A stretch of 64,000 nucleotides of DNA from Pelolinea sp. Its GTDB lineage: Bacteria; Chloroflexota; Anaerolineae; Anaerolineales; Anaerolineaceae. Under the pieces are notes generated by a model that made no database searches, had not been told where the DNA came from, and saw only the letters and a list, made by a program, of their open reading frames with translations. Shown here piece after piece: positions 26,044 through 34,935 of this stretch. Both the position numbers and the translations under genes were made by a program. The stretch covers positions 86,157 to 150,156 of the forward strand of contig JAAZOD010000010.1 in NCBI GenBank assembly GCA_012797975.1, given 5' to 3'. Numbering within the stretch: position 1 is the stretch's first letter; the number at the start of each line of letters is the position of its first letter.

Positions 26044-27831
26044 ATGGAAAACGAGAAAAAAGAACGTTACGAAGATTCACACCTGTACAAGGTGCGCCAT
26101 TCGACTGCCCACATCATGGCATCTGCCGTGCTGGAAAGATTCCCCAACGCCAAGATCGCCATCGGTCCTGCCATCGACACCGGCTTTTACTATGATTTTG
26201 ATCTGCCCCGCCCGCTCACCCCGGAAGACCTGGATGAGATTGAAGCGCGCATGCGCAAGCTGATCAAGGAACACATCCGTTTTGACAAAAAGGTCATCAC
26301 GGCTGAAGAAGGCAAGCAGATCTTCCATGATCAGCCCTATAAACTGGAGCTGATCGAGGACCTTGAAAAGGGCCAGTTCGACGAGCATGGCAACCCGGTA
26401 AGCGAGAAATTGGAACTTTCCACCTACACCAGCGGAGCTTTCACCGACCTGTGCCGCGGGCCGCACGTGGCGGATACCTCGGAGATCAACCCTTCCGCCG
26501 TCAAGCTGCTCAATGTGGCCGGGGCTTACTGGCGCGGCGACGAGAAGCGCGCTATGCTGCAGCGCATCTACGGAACCGCGTGGGAAAACCCCGAGGACCT
26601 GAAAGCGTACCTTGACCTGCTGGAAGAGGCCAAGAAACGCGATCACCGCAAACTGGGCAAGGAACTGGAACTCTTCAGCTCGGTTGATGAAGTTGGAGCC
26701 GGCCTCATCCTGTGGCACCCGAACGGCGCCAAGATCCGCAAGATCATCGAAGACTACTGGCGTGACGAGCATGAAAAAGCCGATTACGACTTCGTTTACA
26801 CCCCACATATCGGCAAAGCGCAGCTTTGGCAGACCTCAGAACATTTGGGGTTCTACAAAGAGAACATGTACTCCCCCATCGACATCGAAGGACAGGAATA
26901 TTATCTCAAACCGATGAACTGCCCCTTTCACCTGCACATCTACAAAAGCAAGATCCGCTCGTACAAAGAACTGCCGGTGCGCTATGCCGAAACCGGAACG
27001 GTCTACCGCTACGAACGCAGCGGTGTGCTGCACGGCCTGCTGCGCGTGCGCGGCTTCACCCAGGACGATGCCCATCATTTCTGCTCACCCGAACAGATGC
27101 CGCAGGAGATCGATTTTGTGCTGAACTTCTGCTTGAAGATGCTGCGCGCATTCGGGTTCAATGAATTCACCGCATATCTCAGCACCCGCCCGGCAAAAGC
27201 CGTGGGCGATCCCGCACGCTGGAAAGACGCGGAGGCCGCCCTGGAAGCATCCTTGAAGCGCGCCGGCATTGCTTATGACATCGACGAAGGCGGCGGTGCG
27301 TTCTACGGTCCAAAGATCGACTTGAAGATCAAAGACGCCCTGCAACGCGAATGGCAGCTTTCAACCATCCAGTTCGATTTCAACGAACCTGAAAAGTTCG
27401 ATCTCACCTACATTGGAGAGGATGGCGAACCGCACCGTCCCTATATGGTCCATCGTGCTCTGCTGGGCAGTCTGGAACGTTTCTTTGGCGTACTGATCGA
27501 ACACTATGCCGGTGCTTTTCCGGTGTGGTTGATGCCCGTACAAGCCATGATCATCCCCATCGCCGACCGGCACATGGACTATGCACTGGAATTGAAGAAA
27601 ACCATCCGCGAAGCCGGAATCCATGTGAAAGTGGATGACCGCAGCGAACGCATGAACGCCAAGATCCGTGATGCGCAGAATCAGAAGATACCCTACATGC
27701 TGATCGTTGGTGATCAGGAAATGGAGAACAAACAGGTATCGCTGCGCTTGCGCAACGGGGAGAACCCGGGCGCCATTGAACTGGCCGCCTTTCTCGAACG
27801 GGCGCACATGGAGATCGACGCAAAGATATAG
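26044..27831 (+). CDS. thrS: Threonyl-tRNA synthetase, without TGS domain
   Basis: A 595-aa class II synthetase that charges tRNA-Thr. The editing domain shows HSTAH (His19 and His23) and CRGPHV. The catalytic core has PMNCPFH, motif 2 TVYRYERSGVLHGLLRVRGF and DDAHHFC, followed by a C-terminal anticodon-binding domain (PVWLMPVQAMIIPIADRH). The E. coli enzyme has 642 residues with an N-terminal TGS domain; here the TGS is absent and the protein starts at the editing domain. GGAGG precedes the ATG. Expression is under the T-box leader. Confidence 0.97.
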   Translation: MENEKKERYEDSHLYKVRHSTAHIMASAVLERFPNAKIAIGPAIDTGFYYDFDLPRPLTPEDLDEIEARMRKLIKEHIRFDKKVITAEEGKQIFHDQPYKLELIEDLEKGQFDEHGNPVSEKLELSTYTSGAFTDLCRGPHVADTSEINPSAVKLLNVAGAYWRGDEKRAMLQRIYGTAWENPEDLKAYLDLLEEAKKRDHRKLGKELELFSSVDEVGAGLILWHPNGAKIRKIIEDYWRDEHEKADYDFVYTPHIGKAQLWQTSEHLGFYKENMYSPIDIEGQEYYLKPMNCPFHLHIYKSKIRSYKELPVRYAETGTVYRYERSGVLHGLLRVRGFTQDDAHHFCSPEQMPQEIDFVLNFCLKMLRAFGFNEFTAYLSTRPAKAVGDPARWKDAEAALEASLKRAGIAYDIDEGGGAFYGPKIDLKIKDALQREWQLSTIQFDFNEPEKFDLTYIGEDGEPHRPYMVHRALLGSLERFFGVLIEHYAGAFPVWLMPVQAMIIPIADRHMDYALELKKTIREAGIHVKVDDRSERMNAKIRDAQNQKIPYMLIVGDQEMENKQVSLRLRNGENPGAIELAAFLERAHMEIDAKI

Positions 27832-27843
27832 AAAGGGATACAC

Positions 27844-27877
27844 GCCAGCAGCAGGAGGAAGAATTTCTGCTGCTGGC
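27844..27877 (+). repeat. 11-bp inverted repeat between thrS and infC
   Basis: GCCAGCAGCAG (27844-27854) pairs perfectly with 27867-27877 around a 12-nt loop. No T-run follows, so it is not a standard intrinsic terminator. It may stabilise the 3' end of the thrS transcript or mark a processing site. Confidence 0.6.
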
Positions 27878-27987
27878 AATGTCTGCCTGTCATTAATGAA
27901 ACCACCACAGATAGCTTTTTGCTGTTGACTTGTGTTTTCAATGTATGGTAATATCAAACCATTGAAAGGAAGAAAGGAGTTTTTCAT

Positions 27988-28509
27988 ATAGCTACTTCAG
28001 ACGTTCGAGCAAATGAGGACATTCGGTCAGCGACCCTTCGCTTGATCGACCAAAACGGGGAAAATGTTGGTGTCGTTCCCAGAGAAAAAGCGCTGCAAAT
28101 GGCACGCGAAGCCAATCTTGACCTGGTGGAAGTCGCACCCAATGCCGAGCCGCCAGTTTGCAAGATTCTCGATCTGGGAAAATATCTGTACGAGCAAAAT
28201 AAAAAGGAACGCCAGGCACGCAAAGCCCAAACCAAAATTGAGATCAAAGAGATCCGTCTGCGACCAAAGACCAACGAGCACCATCGCAGCTTCAAAGTGG
28301 ATGATGCGCGCGGTTGGTTGGAACACGGCATGAAAGTGCTGGTGACCATCCGCTTCCGCGGTCGCGAAGTCACCTACCCTGAAATCGCTCTGGAAGATCT
28401 GAAAGAGATCGCCAAAGATCTGATGGATGTGGCAGTGATCGAGAAAGCGCCTGCCATGGAAGGCCGTTCCATGAACATGCTGCTCGCTCCGCAAAAACAA
28501 TCCAAATAA
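27988..28509 (+). CDS. infC: Translation initiation factor IF-3 (AUA start)
   Basis: A 173-aa IF-3, which keeps ribosomal subunits apart and proofreads start-codon choice. The N-terminal domain (VRANEDIRSATLRLIDQNGENVGVV) and C-terminal domain (KEIRLRPKTNEHHRSFK, TIRFRGREVTYPE) are complete. No ATG, GTG or TTG exists between the upstream stop at 27949 and TTG 28042, which lies inside the conserved N-terminal domain. AAAGGAG (27973-27979) is 8 nt before ATA at 27988, so AUA is the likely start. IF-3 genes use rare start codons for autoregulation in E. coli (AUU). TTGACT-18-TAATAT (27925-27954) is a probable promoter. Confidence 0.95.
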   Translation: MATSDVRANEDIRSATLRLIDQNGENVGVVPREKALQMAREANLDLVEVAPNAEPPVCKILDLGKYLYEQNKKERQARKAQTKIEIKEIRLRPKTNEHHRSFKVDDARGWLEHGMKVLVTIRFRGREVTYPEIALEDLKEIAKDLMDVAVIEKAPAMEGRSMNMLLAPQKQSK

Positions 28510-28532
28510 CCGAAAATCTTTTCCTGCCTTTA

Positions 28533-28561
28533 TTGGCAAATTGAGGTTTTTCCAGTATAAT
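28533..28561 (+). promoter_or_regulatory. Promoter of rpmI-rplT
   Basis: TTGGCA (28533-28538), a 17-nt spacer and TATAAT (28556-28561). The following 50-nt leader has two copies of TTAAGGAG (28577-28584 and 28596-28603), of which only the second is at ribosome-binding distance from the GTG start. Confidence 0.75.
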
Positions 28562-28610
28562 GGACGCTTGCCTTACTTAAGGAGTATTTAATTTTTTAAG
28601 GAGAAAAGCT

Positions 28611-28847
28611 GTGCCGCGAAAAGCTAAAACCACAAAATATAAGATGAAGACGCACAAAGCAACAGCCAAGAGATTCCGTGCAACGGGTTCTGGCAAGCTT
28701 TTGCGCACCAAAGGCGGAAAAAGCCATCTTCGCTTCAACACTTCCAAGCGCACCAAAGCGCAATTCACCGAGATGATCCCGGTGGAAGGGAAGAGTTATC
28801 AGAAACGCGTGAAGAGACTTGCGCCCTATATTGACAAGAACAATTAA
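28611..28847 (+). CDS. rpmI: 50S ribosomal protein L35
   Basis: A 78-aa basic ribosomal protein with the family core KMKTHKATAKRFRATGSGKL and a C-terminal KRVKRLAPY. It starts with GTG behind AAGGAG. The N-terminus is about ten residues longer than the usual form, which begins near the KMKTHK motif. It is the first gene of the rpmI-rplT pair, 76 nt before rplT. Confidence 0.96.
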   Translation: MPRKAKTTKYKMKTHKATAKRFRATGSGKLLRTKGGKSHLRFNTSKRTKAQFTEMIPVEGKSYQKRVKRLAPYIDKNN

Positions 28848-28923
28848 TCCATCGTAGTTTGCGGCTGCTGGGTGTTCACAACTGGTGTAAAACCGACGCC
28901 CAGGGGTTTGCAAAGGAGAGAAA

Positions 28924-29277
28924 ATGACCCGTGTAAAAAATGGTCCAAGCCGGACCATGCATCATAAAAAAGTATTAAAGATAACCAAAGGTCAGTTTGG
29001 CACTCGCTCGCGACTGTACAGGCGTGCGAATGAAGCCATGCTGAAAAGTTTATGGTATGCCACCCGCGATCGTCGCGTGCGCAAGCGCGATTTGCGGAAA
29101 CTTTGGATCACCCGTATCAACGCAGCTTCCCGCCAAAACGGGATCAGCTACAGCCGTTTGATCAGCGCCATGAAGAAAGCCAATATCACCTTGAATCGCA
29201 AGATGCTGGCAGATCTGGCAGTTCGTGATCCACAAGCGTTCGCGGCTGTTGTCGAAAAGGCAAAAGCAGCCATCTAG
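28924..29277 (+). CDS. rplT: 50S ribosomal protein L20
   Basis: A 117-aa early 50S assembly protein. The long basic N-terminal helix ([20 protein letters not shown]) is followed by the globular domain ([20 protein letters not shown]). AAAGGAG precedes the ATG. In many bacteria L20 represses its own operon by binding the mRNA leader; no clear mimic of its rRNA site was worked out here. Confidence 0.97.
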   Translation: MTRVKNGPSRTMHHKKVLKITKGQFGTRSRLYRRANEAMLKSLWYATRDRRVRKRDLRKLWITRINAASRQNGISYSRLISAMKKANITLNRKMLADLAVRDPQAFAAVVEKAKAAI

Positions 29278-29371
29278 TCAGAAAGTCTTCCTTTAAGTAA
29301 GCAAATGATGGAGTGGATTCGATCCATTCCATTTTTGTTTTCATTTCCAATTTATCCATTAAAATGAATGC

Positions 29372-29941
29372 ATGGATACCTCCGCTCAAGTTTTCTATGA
29401 ATCGCTGTTCCACGAAGGCAATACCCTGCAGCTTGTGCAGGGCGACCTTACGCTGGAACATGTGGATGCCATCGTGAACGCCGCCAACCGCCATCTGCAG
29501 CATGGGGGCGGAGTGGCAGGTGCCATTGCGCGTGCGGGCGGAAAAACCATCCAGCAGGAGAGCGACGAATGGGTGCGCAAGCATGGTCCCATCACACATG
29601 CCAGGCCGGCCTATACGCATGCCGGCACGCTCGATTGCCGTTACGTCATTCATGCGGTCGGACCTATCTGGGGGGAAGGTGACGAGGAATTCAAACTGCG
29701 CGAGACCATCCGCGGCTGTTTCCTTCTGGCAGAAGAACTGGCCGTGCAATCCATTGCCTTTCCAGCCATCTCCACCGGCATCTACGGTTTTCCCATTCGA
29801 AAAGCCGCTCCTGTTTTTAAAGAAGAGCTTTTCCGCTTTCTTGAAAAAAATCCGCAAACCAGGGTGCATGTGGTGCGCATGGTTCTGCACGACACGGAAG
29901 CATTGCTCACCTTCCTGGATGAATTCCGAAGAACGGATTGA
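29372..29941 (+). CDS. Macro-domain ADP-ribose hydrolase
   Basis: A 189-aa macro domain related to YmdB/MacroD, which hydrolyse O-acetyl-ADP-ribose or remove mono-ADP-ribose from proteins. The ligand loops VQGDLTLEHVDAIVNAAN and HGGGVAGAIARAGG, and the phosphate loop FPAISTGIYGFP, are intact. TAAAAT (29360-29365) ends 6 nt before the ATG with no ribosome binding site, so the mRNA is probably leaderless. It overlaps the SpoU gene by 4 nt, and that gene overlaps the DUF711 gene, forming one operon. Confidence 0.93.
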   Translation: MDTSAQVFYESLFHEGNTLQLVQGDLTLEHVDAIVNAANRHLQHGGGVAGAIARAGGKTIQQESDEWVRKHGPITHARPAYTHAGTLDCRYVIHAVGPIWGEGDEEFKLRETIRGCFLLAEELAVQSIAFPAISTGIYGFPIRKAAPVFKEELFRFLEKNPQTRVHVVRMVLHDTEALLTFLDEFRRTD

Positions 29942-30711
29942 GCCAGATCATGCTTACTTCCATGCAGAATTCCAAGATCCAGTGGGTGCGCACCCTGCTT
30001 GCCCACAAGAAAGAACGCCATCAGGAAAAAGCATTCGTCTGTGAGGGGATCCGGCTGGCAGAAGAAGCCATCCGGCATCAGCAGCGGCCGCTCCTGGCTT
30101 TTTACAGCTCCGCTTTGACCGAGCGCGGGAAAGCGCTGCTGGAACAATGTGATTGTGAAAAACTGGAAGTGGCGGCTGAACTGCTGGACAGGATCTCAGC
30201 CACAGAAACCTCCCAGGGCTTGCTCCTCGTGATCCCCTTTCCTGAAATTTCCTTTCCAGAGCAAATCAATTGCTGCATGGTGCTGGATGGGATCCAGGAC
30301 CCCGGAAATTTTGGAACCATCCTGCGCGCCGCAGCGGCTTTCGGGCTGCAGAGTCTTCTGTATACTTCCGGCTGCGTGGACCCTTATTCGCCCAAGGTGG
30401 TGCGCTCAGCCATGGGGGCACATTTTCAACTCCCCCTTCGCCAAACCAACCCCGCAGAGATCGAGGTGCTAGCACAGAACACCCACCTGTACCTTGCCGA
30501 AGCGCAATCTGGAATTCCCTGCTGGCAGGCAGATCTGCGCCAGCCCATCACCGTTGTGATCGGTAGCGAGGCATTTGGCATCGCGCAATCCATCCGGCAG
30601 CTTCCCCATCAAAATCTACTCATCCCCATGCCGGGAGCGATGGAAAGTTTGAACGCGGCCATGTCAGCCAATATTCTGCTGTATGAGATCGCGCGCCAGA
30701 GGTCGGCATGA
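29938..30711 (+). CDS. TrmH/SpoU family RNA 2'-O-methyltransferase
   Basis: A 257-aa SPOUT methyltransferase. The N-terminal substrate-binding domain starts IQWVRTLLAHKKERHQEKAF. The knot domain carries motif 1 LDGIQDPGNFGTILRAA, motif 2 VIGSEAFGI and motif 3 PMPGAMESLNAAMSANILLYE. It probably methylates a ribose in 23S rRNA; the site is not predictable. It starts at TTG 29938 overlapping the previous stop (TTGA); ATG 29950 is an alternative. It overlaps the DUF711 gene by 4 nt. Confidence 0.9.
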   Translation: MSQIMLTSMQNSKIQWVRTLLAHKKERHQEKAFVCEGIRLAEEAIRHQQRPLLAFYSSALTERGKALLEQCDCEKLEVAAELLDRISATETSQGLLLVIPFPEISFPEQINCCMVLDGIQDPGNFGTILRAAAAFGLQSLLYTSGCVDPYSPKVVRSAMGAHFQLPLRQTNPAEIEVLAQNTHLYLAEAQSGIPCWQADLRQPITVVIGSEAFGIAQSIRQLPHQNLLIPMPGAMESLNAAMSANILLYEIARQRSA

Positions 30712-31925
30712 GAATCCGCTCCATCACCTATTTCTTTGACCCGGCCCGGCTTTCACCCAAAACTGCGTTGCACTCGATCGACATCCACCGCGATGCCCTG
30801 CAAGAGAATCTCTCTTCCGCCGGTTATGCGGTGCAAAGTGTGCGGCTGGCAACCACCCCTTTTCCGCGCTGGCTGGACGTGCAGAATGAGCAAAAAGTTT
30901 GTGAGAACATCCGCGATCTGTGCAGTCTTGTGCAGGGTGCAAGTTTCGATTACCTTTCGCTGGGCCCCTGCCGCATGCACGATGGAGCGATGGAATCGCT
31001 CATCCCTTCCCTGCTATCTTTGTCGGATATCCTCTTTGTCAGTATGCAACTTTCCGATCTGCAGGATGGAGTTTCCCTGCCCGATATCCGTGCCTGTGCC
31101 AGGGTGATCAAGCAGAATGCAGGTATCCAAGCCGATGGTTTTGCCAATTTGCGGTTTGCGGGGCTGGCAAACTGCAAACCTTTTACCCCCTTCTTTCCGG
31201 CGGCTTACGGTGAAGACGGAGCGTTCGCCTTTTCCCTGGCCATGGAATGTGCGGATTGCGCGTTGCAAGCTTTTACACAGGCCGCGCACATTCCCGGCGG
31301 CTGCCAATCACTGATCGCCACCCTGGAAGAACAGGCGCGCACGATCGAAGCGATCATCGAGAAATCCTCCCTCCGCTCTGCTCCTGTCTTTCAGGGTTTC
31401 GATTTCTCCCTGGCGCCTTATCCTGAAGAATGGTGTTCTTTCGGAAAAGCGCTGGAAGCCATGGGGGTATCGCGCATCGGATCCGCAGGAAGTCTGGCGG
31501 CCGCCGCCATTCTGGCAGGAGCGCTGGATTCGGGCAAATGGAAGAAAGCCGGTTTCAACGGCTTGATGATGCCAATCCTGGAAGACAATACGCTGGCCGA
31601 ACGCAGCGGCGCAGGATTCCTCTCCATTTATGATGTCTTGCAGTATTCCAGTGTCTGTGGGACAGGATTGGATACCGTCCCATTAGCGGGGGATGTAGAA
31701 GAAGAGAAGCTAGAAGCTCTGCTGCTGGATGTGGCAGCATTGGCGGTGCGGTTGAACAAACCCCTCACCGCCCGGCTCATGCCCATACCGGGCAAAAAGG
31801 CCGGGGATGCCATCGAATTCAACTTCCCGTATTTCGCCAAGGGGAAAGTGCTGGATTATCCTTATTCCGGCATCAGCCGCCCACTCATCGCAGGGGAGAA
31901 TATTTCAATAAAACCGCGCGGCTAG
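30708..31925 (+). CDS. DUF711 (UPF0210) family protein
   Basis: A 405-aa protein of the DUF711 family, recognised from MRIRSITYFFDP at the start, FDFSLAPYPEEW, and GFNGLMMPILEDNTLAERSG. The family is related to glycyl-radical-like folds, but no function is established. It is the last gene of the macro-SpoU-DUF711 operon, with ATGA overlap to the gene before. Its end overlaps the convergent PPIase gene by 4 nt. Confidence 0.85.
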   Translation: MRIRSITYFFDPARLSPKTALHSIDIHRDALQENLSSAGYAVQSVRLATTPFPRWLDVQNEQKVCENIRDLCSLVQGASFDYLSLGPCRMHDGAMESLIPSLLSLSDILFVSMQLSDLQDGVSLPDIRACARVIKQNAGIQADGFANLRFAGLANCKPFTPFFPAAYGEDGAFAFSLAMECADCALQAFTQAAHIPGGCQSLIATLEEQARTIEAIIEKSSLRSAPVFQGFDFSLAPYPEEWCSFGKALEAMGVSRIGSAGSLAAAAILAGALDSGKWKKAGFNGLMMPILEDNTLAERSGAGFLSIYDVLQYSSVCGTGLDTVPLAGDVEEEKLEALLLDVAALAVRLNKPLTARLMPIPGKKAGDAIEFNFPYFAKGKVLDYPYSGISRPLIAGENISIKPRG

Positions 31926-32791
31926 ACCAGCACCTCAATGGTTGAAGAAGCCCAGTGCGCGTCGATCCAATCCTGCACTGCTTTTTCCTGCAACACATGC
32001 AACGCATCAGCGCTGAGGGGCTGGCTTTCGTTGCGCTCGATAACCTGAATGATGTGAAAACCATAATCGCTTTCGATGACCGTGCTGTATTGCCCGGCGC
32101 TCAAACCGAAAGCGGCATCCTCCACCGCCTGCACATACAGATAGCCACGCGGGAACCATCCCAGATCGCCACCGGTCAGGGCATCATACTGGTTCGCCAG
32201 GGTGGCGAAATCGGTGCCCGCCTGCAACTGCTGATAGATGGAATCGGCTGTGGCGCGATCACTTACCAGGATCTGGCGGGCGTGCACCTGTGCGGCCGTG
32301 GTTGGCACACCGCTGACGATCTTATCGCGCATCCAGGCAGCCGCCAACTGTCGACGCAAGGTTTGGCGAAAACCGGTTTCATCATAATGATTGGTCTGCA
32401 ACCAGCTCATGAACTGCTCCGCTCCACCGGCTTGGGCGATCAATTCATCAATATGGGTTTGCAGGGTGGCATCATCCACAAAATACCCCTCGCTGCTGGC
32501 AGATTGCGCCAGCAGCACCTGCCCCACCAGCTCGGTAAGCACCAGGTTTACCTGTTCCTCCTCATCCAATTCCTCCCCGGTGGCCGCTTGCGCATCCTTC
32601 AGCCGCCATTGTTCATTTTGAAACTCGGCAATGGTGATGCCCGTGCCATTCACCCGCACCGCCATCGGTTCTTCGGTTGGGGTGGGTGCCGCCACCGTTT
32701 CTGTGGGCAACTGCGCTTCTTGGGGATGGCAGGCAGAGAACAGAAAGGTCAACAAGCTCAACAGGAGTAAAGGAGCAGGTATTTTTTTCAT
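31922..32791 (-). CDS. Parvulin-type peptidyl-prolyl isomerase lipoprotein
   Basis: A 289-aa extracytoplasmic foldase. The signal peptide ends in lipobox FSAC. A Thr/Pro linker is followed by a SurA-N-like helical domain (about 45-165) and a parvulin rotamase domain (HARQILVSDRATADSIYQQL ... GGDLGWFPRG ... SDYGFHIIQVIERN). This resembles PrsA/SurA chaperones that help secreted proteins fold. TATAAT lies about 10 nt upstream of the ATG. It is separated from groEL upstream by a strong terminator. Confidence 0.9.
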   Translation of the reverse strand: MKKIPAPLLLLSLLTFLFSACHPQEAQLPTETVAAPTPTEEPMAVRVNGTGITIAEFQNEQWRLKDAQAATGEELDEEEQVNLVLTELVGQVLLAQSASSEGYFVDDATLQTHIDELIAQAGGAEQFMSWLQTNHYDETGFRQTLRRQLAAAWMRDKIVSGVPTTAAQVHARQILVSDRATADSIYQQLQAGTDFATLANQYDALTGGDLGWFPRGYLYVQAVEDAAFGLSAGQYSTVIESDYGFHIIQVIERNESQPLSADALHVLQEKAVQDWIDAHWASSTIEVLV

Positions 32792-32821
32792 AATAGGGCT
32801 GATTATAAACGGAAATAAAAA

Positions 32822-32847
32822 AGCCGTAGGGATAAATCCCTACGGCT
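32822..32847 (-). terminator. Terminator after groEL
   Basis: Near-perfect hairpin (12-nt arms 32822-32833 and 32836-32847) followed on the minus strand by a T-run. It ends the groES-groEL transcript. Confidence 0.92.
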
Positions 32848-32854
32848 CATCATG

Positions 32855-34489
32855 CTAATACTCAGGCATGGGTTGCTGTGGAGCTGGTGGGTTCTTCTCG
32901 GGGATATCGGTGACGAGGGCTTCGGTTGTAAGGATCATGGCTGCGATGGAGGTTGCATTCTCCAAGGCACCGCGGGTCACCTTAGCCGGGTCGATCACGC
33001 CTTCCTTGACCATATCCACGTACTTCTCAGAAAGGATGTCAAAACCGATCTTCTTATTCTTTTCTTTTTCCTGAGATTGATGGACATTCTCGATCACAAC
33101 AGGTCCGTCAAAACCGGCATTTTCAGAAATCCGTTTCATTGGGACATACAAAGCTTTGCGGACAATATTGACACCGGTTTGTTCGTCATCATTGTTCATC
33201 TTCAATTCAGACAGCACGTCCACTGCGTTGAGCAGTGCCACACCACCGCCAGGCACAATCCCTTCCTCAACGGCTGCACGGGTTGCAGAAAGAGCATCTT
33301 CCACACGATGTTTCTTTTCTTTCAGCTCGGTTTCGGTTGCAGCGCCAACACGGATGATGGCAACTCCGCCGGAGAGCTTGGCAAGCCGTTCTTGCAGTTT
33401 TTCACGATCATAATCGCTGGTGGTCTTGTCGATTTCAACGCGGATCTGATCAATGCGGGCCTTGATTTCTTTGGAATCACCCTTGCCACCGATGATGGTG
33501 GTGTTGTCTTTATCCGATTGAACTTTTTCAGCAGTGCCGAGATCCTGAACGGTTGCAGTATCCAATTTGCGTCCGGTTTCTTCCGAAATGACGGAAGCGC
33601 CGGTCAGAATGGCAATATCCTGCAACATTGCCTTGCGACGGTCGCCAAAGCCAGGGGCCTTGACAGCCAGAACATTGAGGGTGCTGCGCAGTTTGTTCAA
33701 AACAAGGGTAGCCAGTGCCTCACCATCCACGTCCTCAGCAATGATGACCAGGTCGCGTTTGCCAACCTGAACCATCTTCTCCAGCAGAGGAAGCATATCC
33801 TGTGCGGCAGAGATCTTCTTATCATAGATCAAGATATAGGGGTTTTCGATGACAGCTTCCATGTGCTCGGCATCGGTCACAAAATAAGCGGAAATGTAAC
33901 CGCGATCGAACTGCATACCTTCCACATACTCCTGCTCGAATTCCAAACCCTTGGATTCCTCGACGGTGATGACGCCATCTTTGCCGACTTTATCCATCAC
34001 ATCCGCGATCAGGGTGCCAATCTGGCGATCTTGCGCCGAAATGGTGGCCACATTCGCGATCTCTTCCTTGGTGGAAATATCGATTGCCTGTGCTTTGATC
34101 GCATCGGCCACTTTCTTGGAAGCGGCTTCGATGCCATGTTTCAAGAGCATGGGGTTTGCCCCGGCTGCCAGAGTCTTCAAGCCTTCGGTGACCATGGCAT
34201 GCGCCAGAACGGTGGAGGTGGTGGTTCCATCACCGGCGATATCGTTGGTTTTGGTCGCTGCTTCTTTCAATAATTGGGCGCCCATATTCTCAAATGGGTC
34301 TTCCAATTCAATTTCTTTTGCTACGGTCACACCATCATGGGTGATGGTAGGGGAACCGAATTTGCGATCCAGGGCTACATTGCGGCCTTTAGGACCCAGG
34401 GTAGTGGCGACGGCTTCTGCCACGACATCAATACCATTGCGCAGTTTATTTCGCGCATCTTCTCCAAATACAAGTTGCTTTGCTGACAT
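32855..34489 (-). CDS. groL: Chaperonin GroEL
   Basis: The 544-aa 60-kDa chaperonin, forming the double-ring folding cage with GroES and ATP. Landmarks are [18 protein letters not shown], the ATP loop [14 protein letters not shown], and the C-terminal [12 protein letters not shown]. The usual Gly-Gly-Met tail is replaced by [10 protein letters not shown]. It lies 29 nt after groES and is transcribed with it from the CIRCE-controlled promoter. Confidence 0.98.
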   Translation of the reverse strand: MSAKQLVFGEDARNKLRNGIDVVAEAVATTLGPKGRNVALDRKFGSPTITHDGVTVAKEIELEDPFENMGAQLLKEAATKTNDIAGDGTTTSTVLAHAMVTEGLKTLAAGANPMLLKHGIEAASKKVADAIKAQAIDISTKEEIANVATISAQDRQIGTLIADVMDKVGKDGVITVEESKGLEFEQEYVEGMQFDRGYISAYFVTDAEHMEAVIENPYILIYDKKISAAQDMLPLLEKMVQVGKRDLVIIAEDVDGEALATLVLNKLRSTLNVLAVKAPGFGDRRKAMLQDIAILTGASVISEETGRKLDTATVQDLGTAEKVQSDKDNTTIIGGKGDSKEIKARIDQIRVEIDKTTSDYDREKLQERLAKLSGGVAIIRVGAATETELKEKKHRVEDALSATRAAVEEGIVPGGGVALLNAVDVLSELKMNNDDEQTGVNIVRKALYVPMKRISENAGFDGPVVIENVHQSQEKEKNKKIGFDILSEKYVDMVKEGVIDPAKVTRGALENATSIAAMILTTEALVTDIPEKNPPAPQQPMPEY

Positions 34490-34518
34490 ACGTATCTCCT
34501 TCTTTCGAGATTAATTGA

Positions 34519-34815
34519 TTAGTCTTTGACGATCGCCAGAACGTCGCTCTCTTTTAGGATCAAGAGCTTCTTCTCATCGATCTTGATTTCGGTGCCGGAA
34601 TATTTCGCAAAGAGAATGGTATCGCCTTCTTTGACGTCCATCTGGATGCGTTCACCTTTTTCATCGCGATCACCTGGTCCGACGGAAAGGACGATTCCTT
34701 TTTGGGGTTTTTCTTTTGCGGTTTCAGGCAGTACGATGCCCGAGGCAGTTACATCTTCCCGTTCGATCGGTTCTACAACCAATCGGCTTCCGAGGGGTTT
34801 GATATTGAGTGCCAT
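34519..34815 (-). CDS. groS: Co-chaperonin GroES
   Basis: The 98-aa lid of the chaperonin. The N-terminal [20 protein letters not shown], the mobile loop [15 protein letters not shown] and the beta-strand [17 protein letters not shown] are canonical. AGGAGG precedes the ATG. It is the first gene of the operon, directly behind the CIRCE element. Confidence 0.98.
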   Translation of the reverse strand: MALNIKPLGSRLVVEPIEREDVTASGIVLPETAKEKPQKGIVLSVGPGDRDEKGERIQMDVKEGDTILFAKYSGTEIKIDEKKLLILKESDVLAIVKD

Positions 34816-34852
34816 ATAAGATCCTCCTGATAGTTTTTATCGAATCATCATT

Positions 34853-34879
34853 TTAGCACTCTTTTTCCGAGAGTGCTAA
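34853..34879 (-). promoter_or_regulatory. CIRCE operator (HrcA site)
   Basis: A perfect consensus TTAGCACTC-N9-GAGTGCTAA at 34853-34861 and 34871-34879, between the promoter and groES. HrcA repressor binding here gives heat induction of groES-groEL. hrcA itself is not in the window. Confidence 0.97.
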
Positions 34880-34884
34880 TTTCA

Positions 34885-34913
34885 ATCTTATCTGGCTTTC
34901 AAGTGCAAGTCAA
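34885..34913 (-). promoter_or_regulatory. Promoter of groES-groEL
   Basis: On the minus strand TTGACT (34908-34913), a 17-nt spacer and TAAGAT (34885-34890). The expected start falls just inside or before CIRCE. Confidence 0.85.
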
Positions 34914-34935
34914 GTAAAATCCAGGAAAATTAATA

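Noticed and set aside
32852..34273. A very long plus-strand frame (473 codons) opposite groEL
   Set aside because: It is the antisense of groEL; long antisense frames are common over strongly biased genes, and its composition (Phe, His, Asp-rich) is not protein-like.
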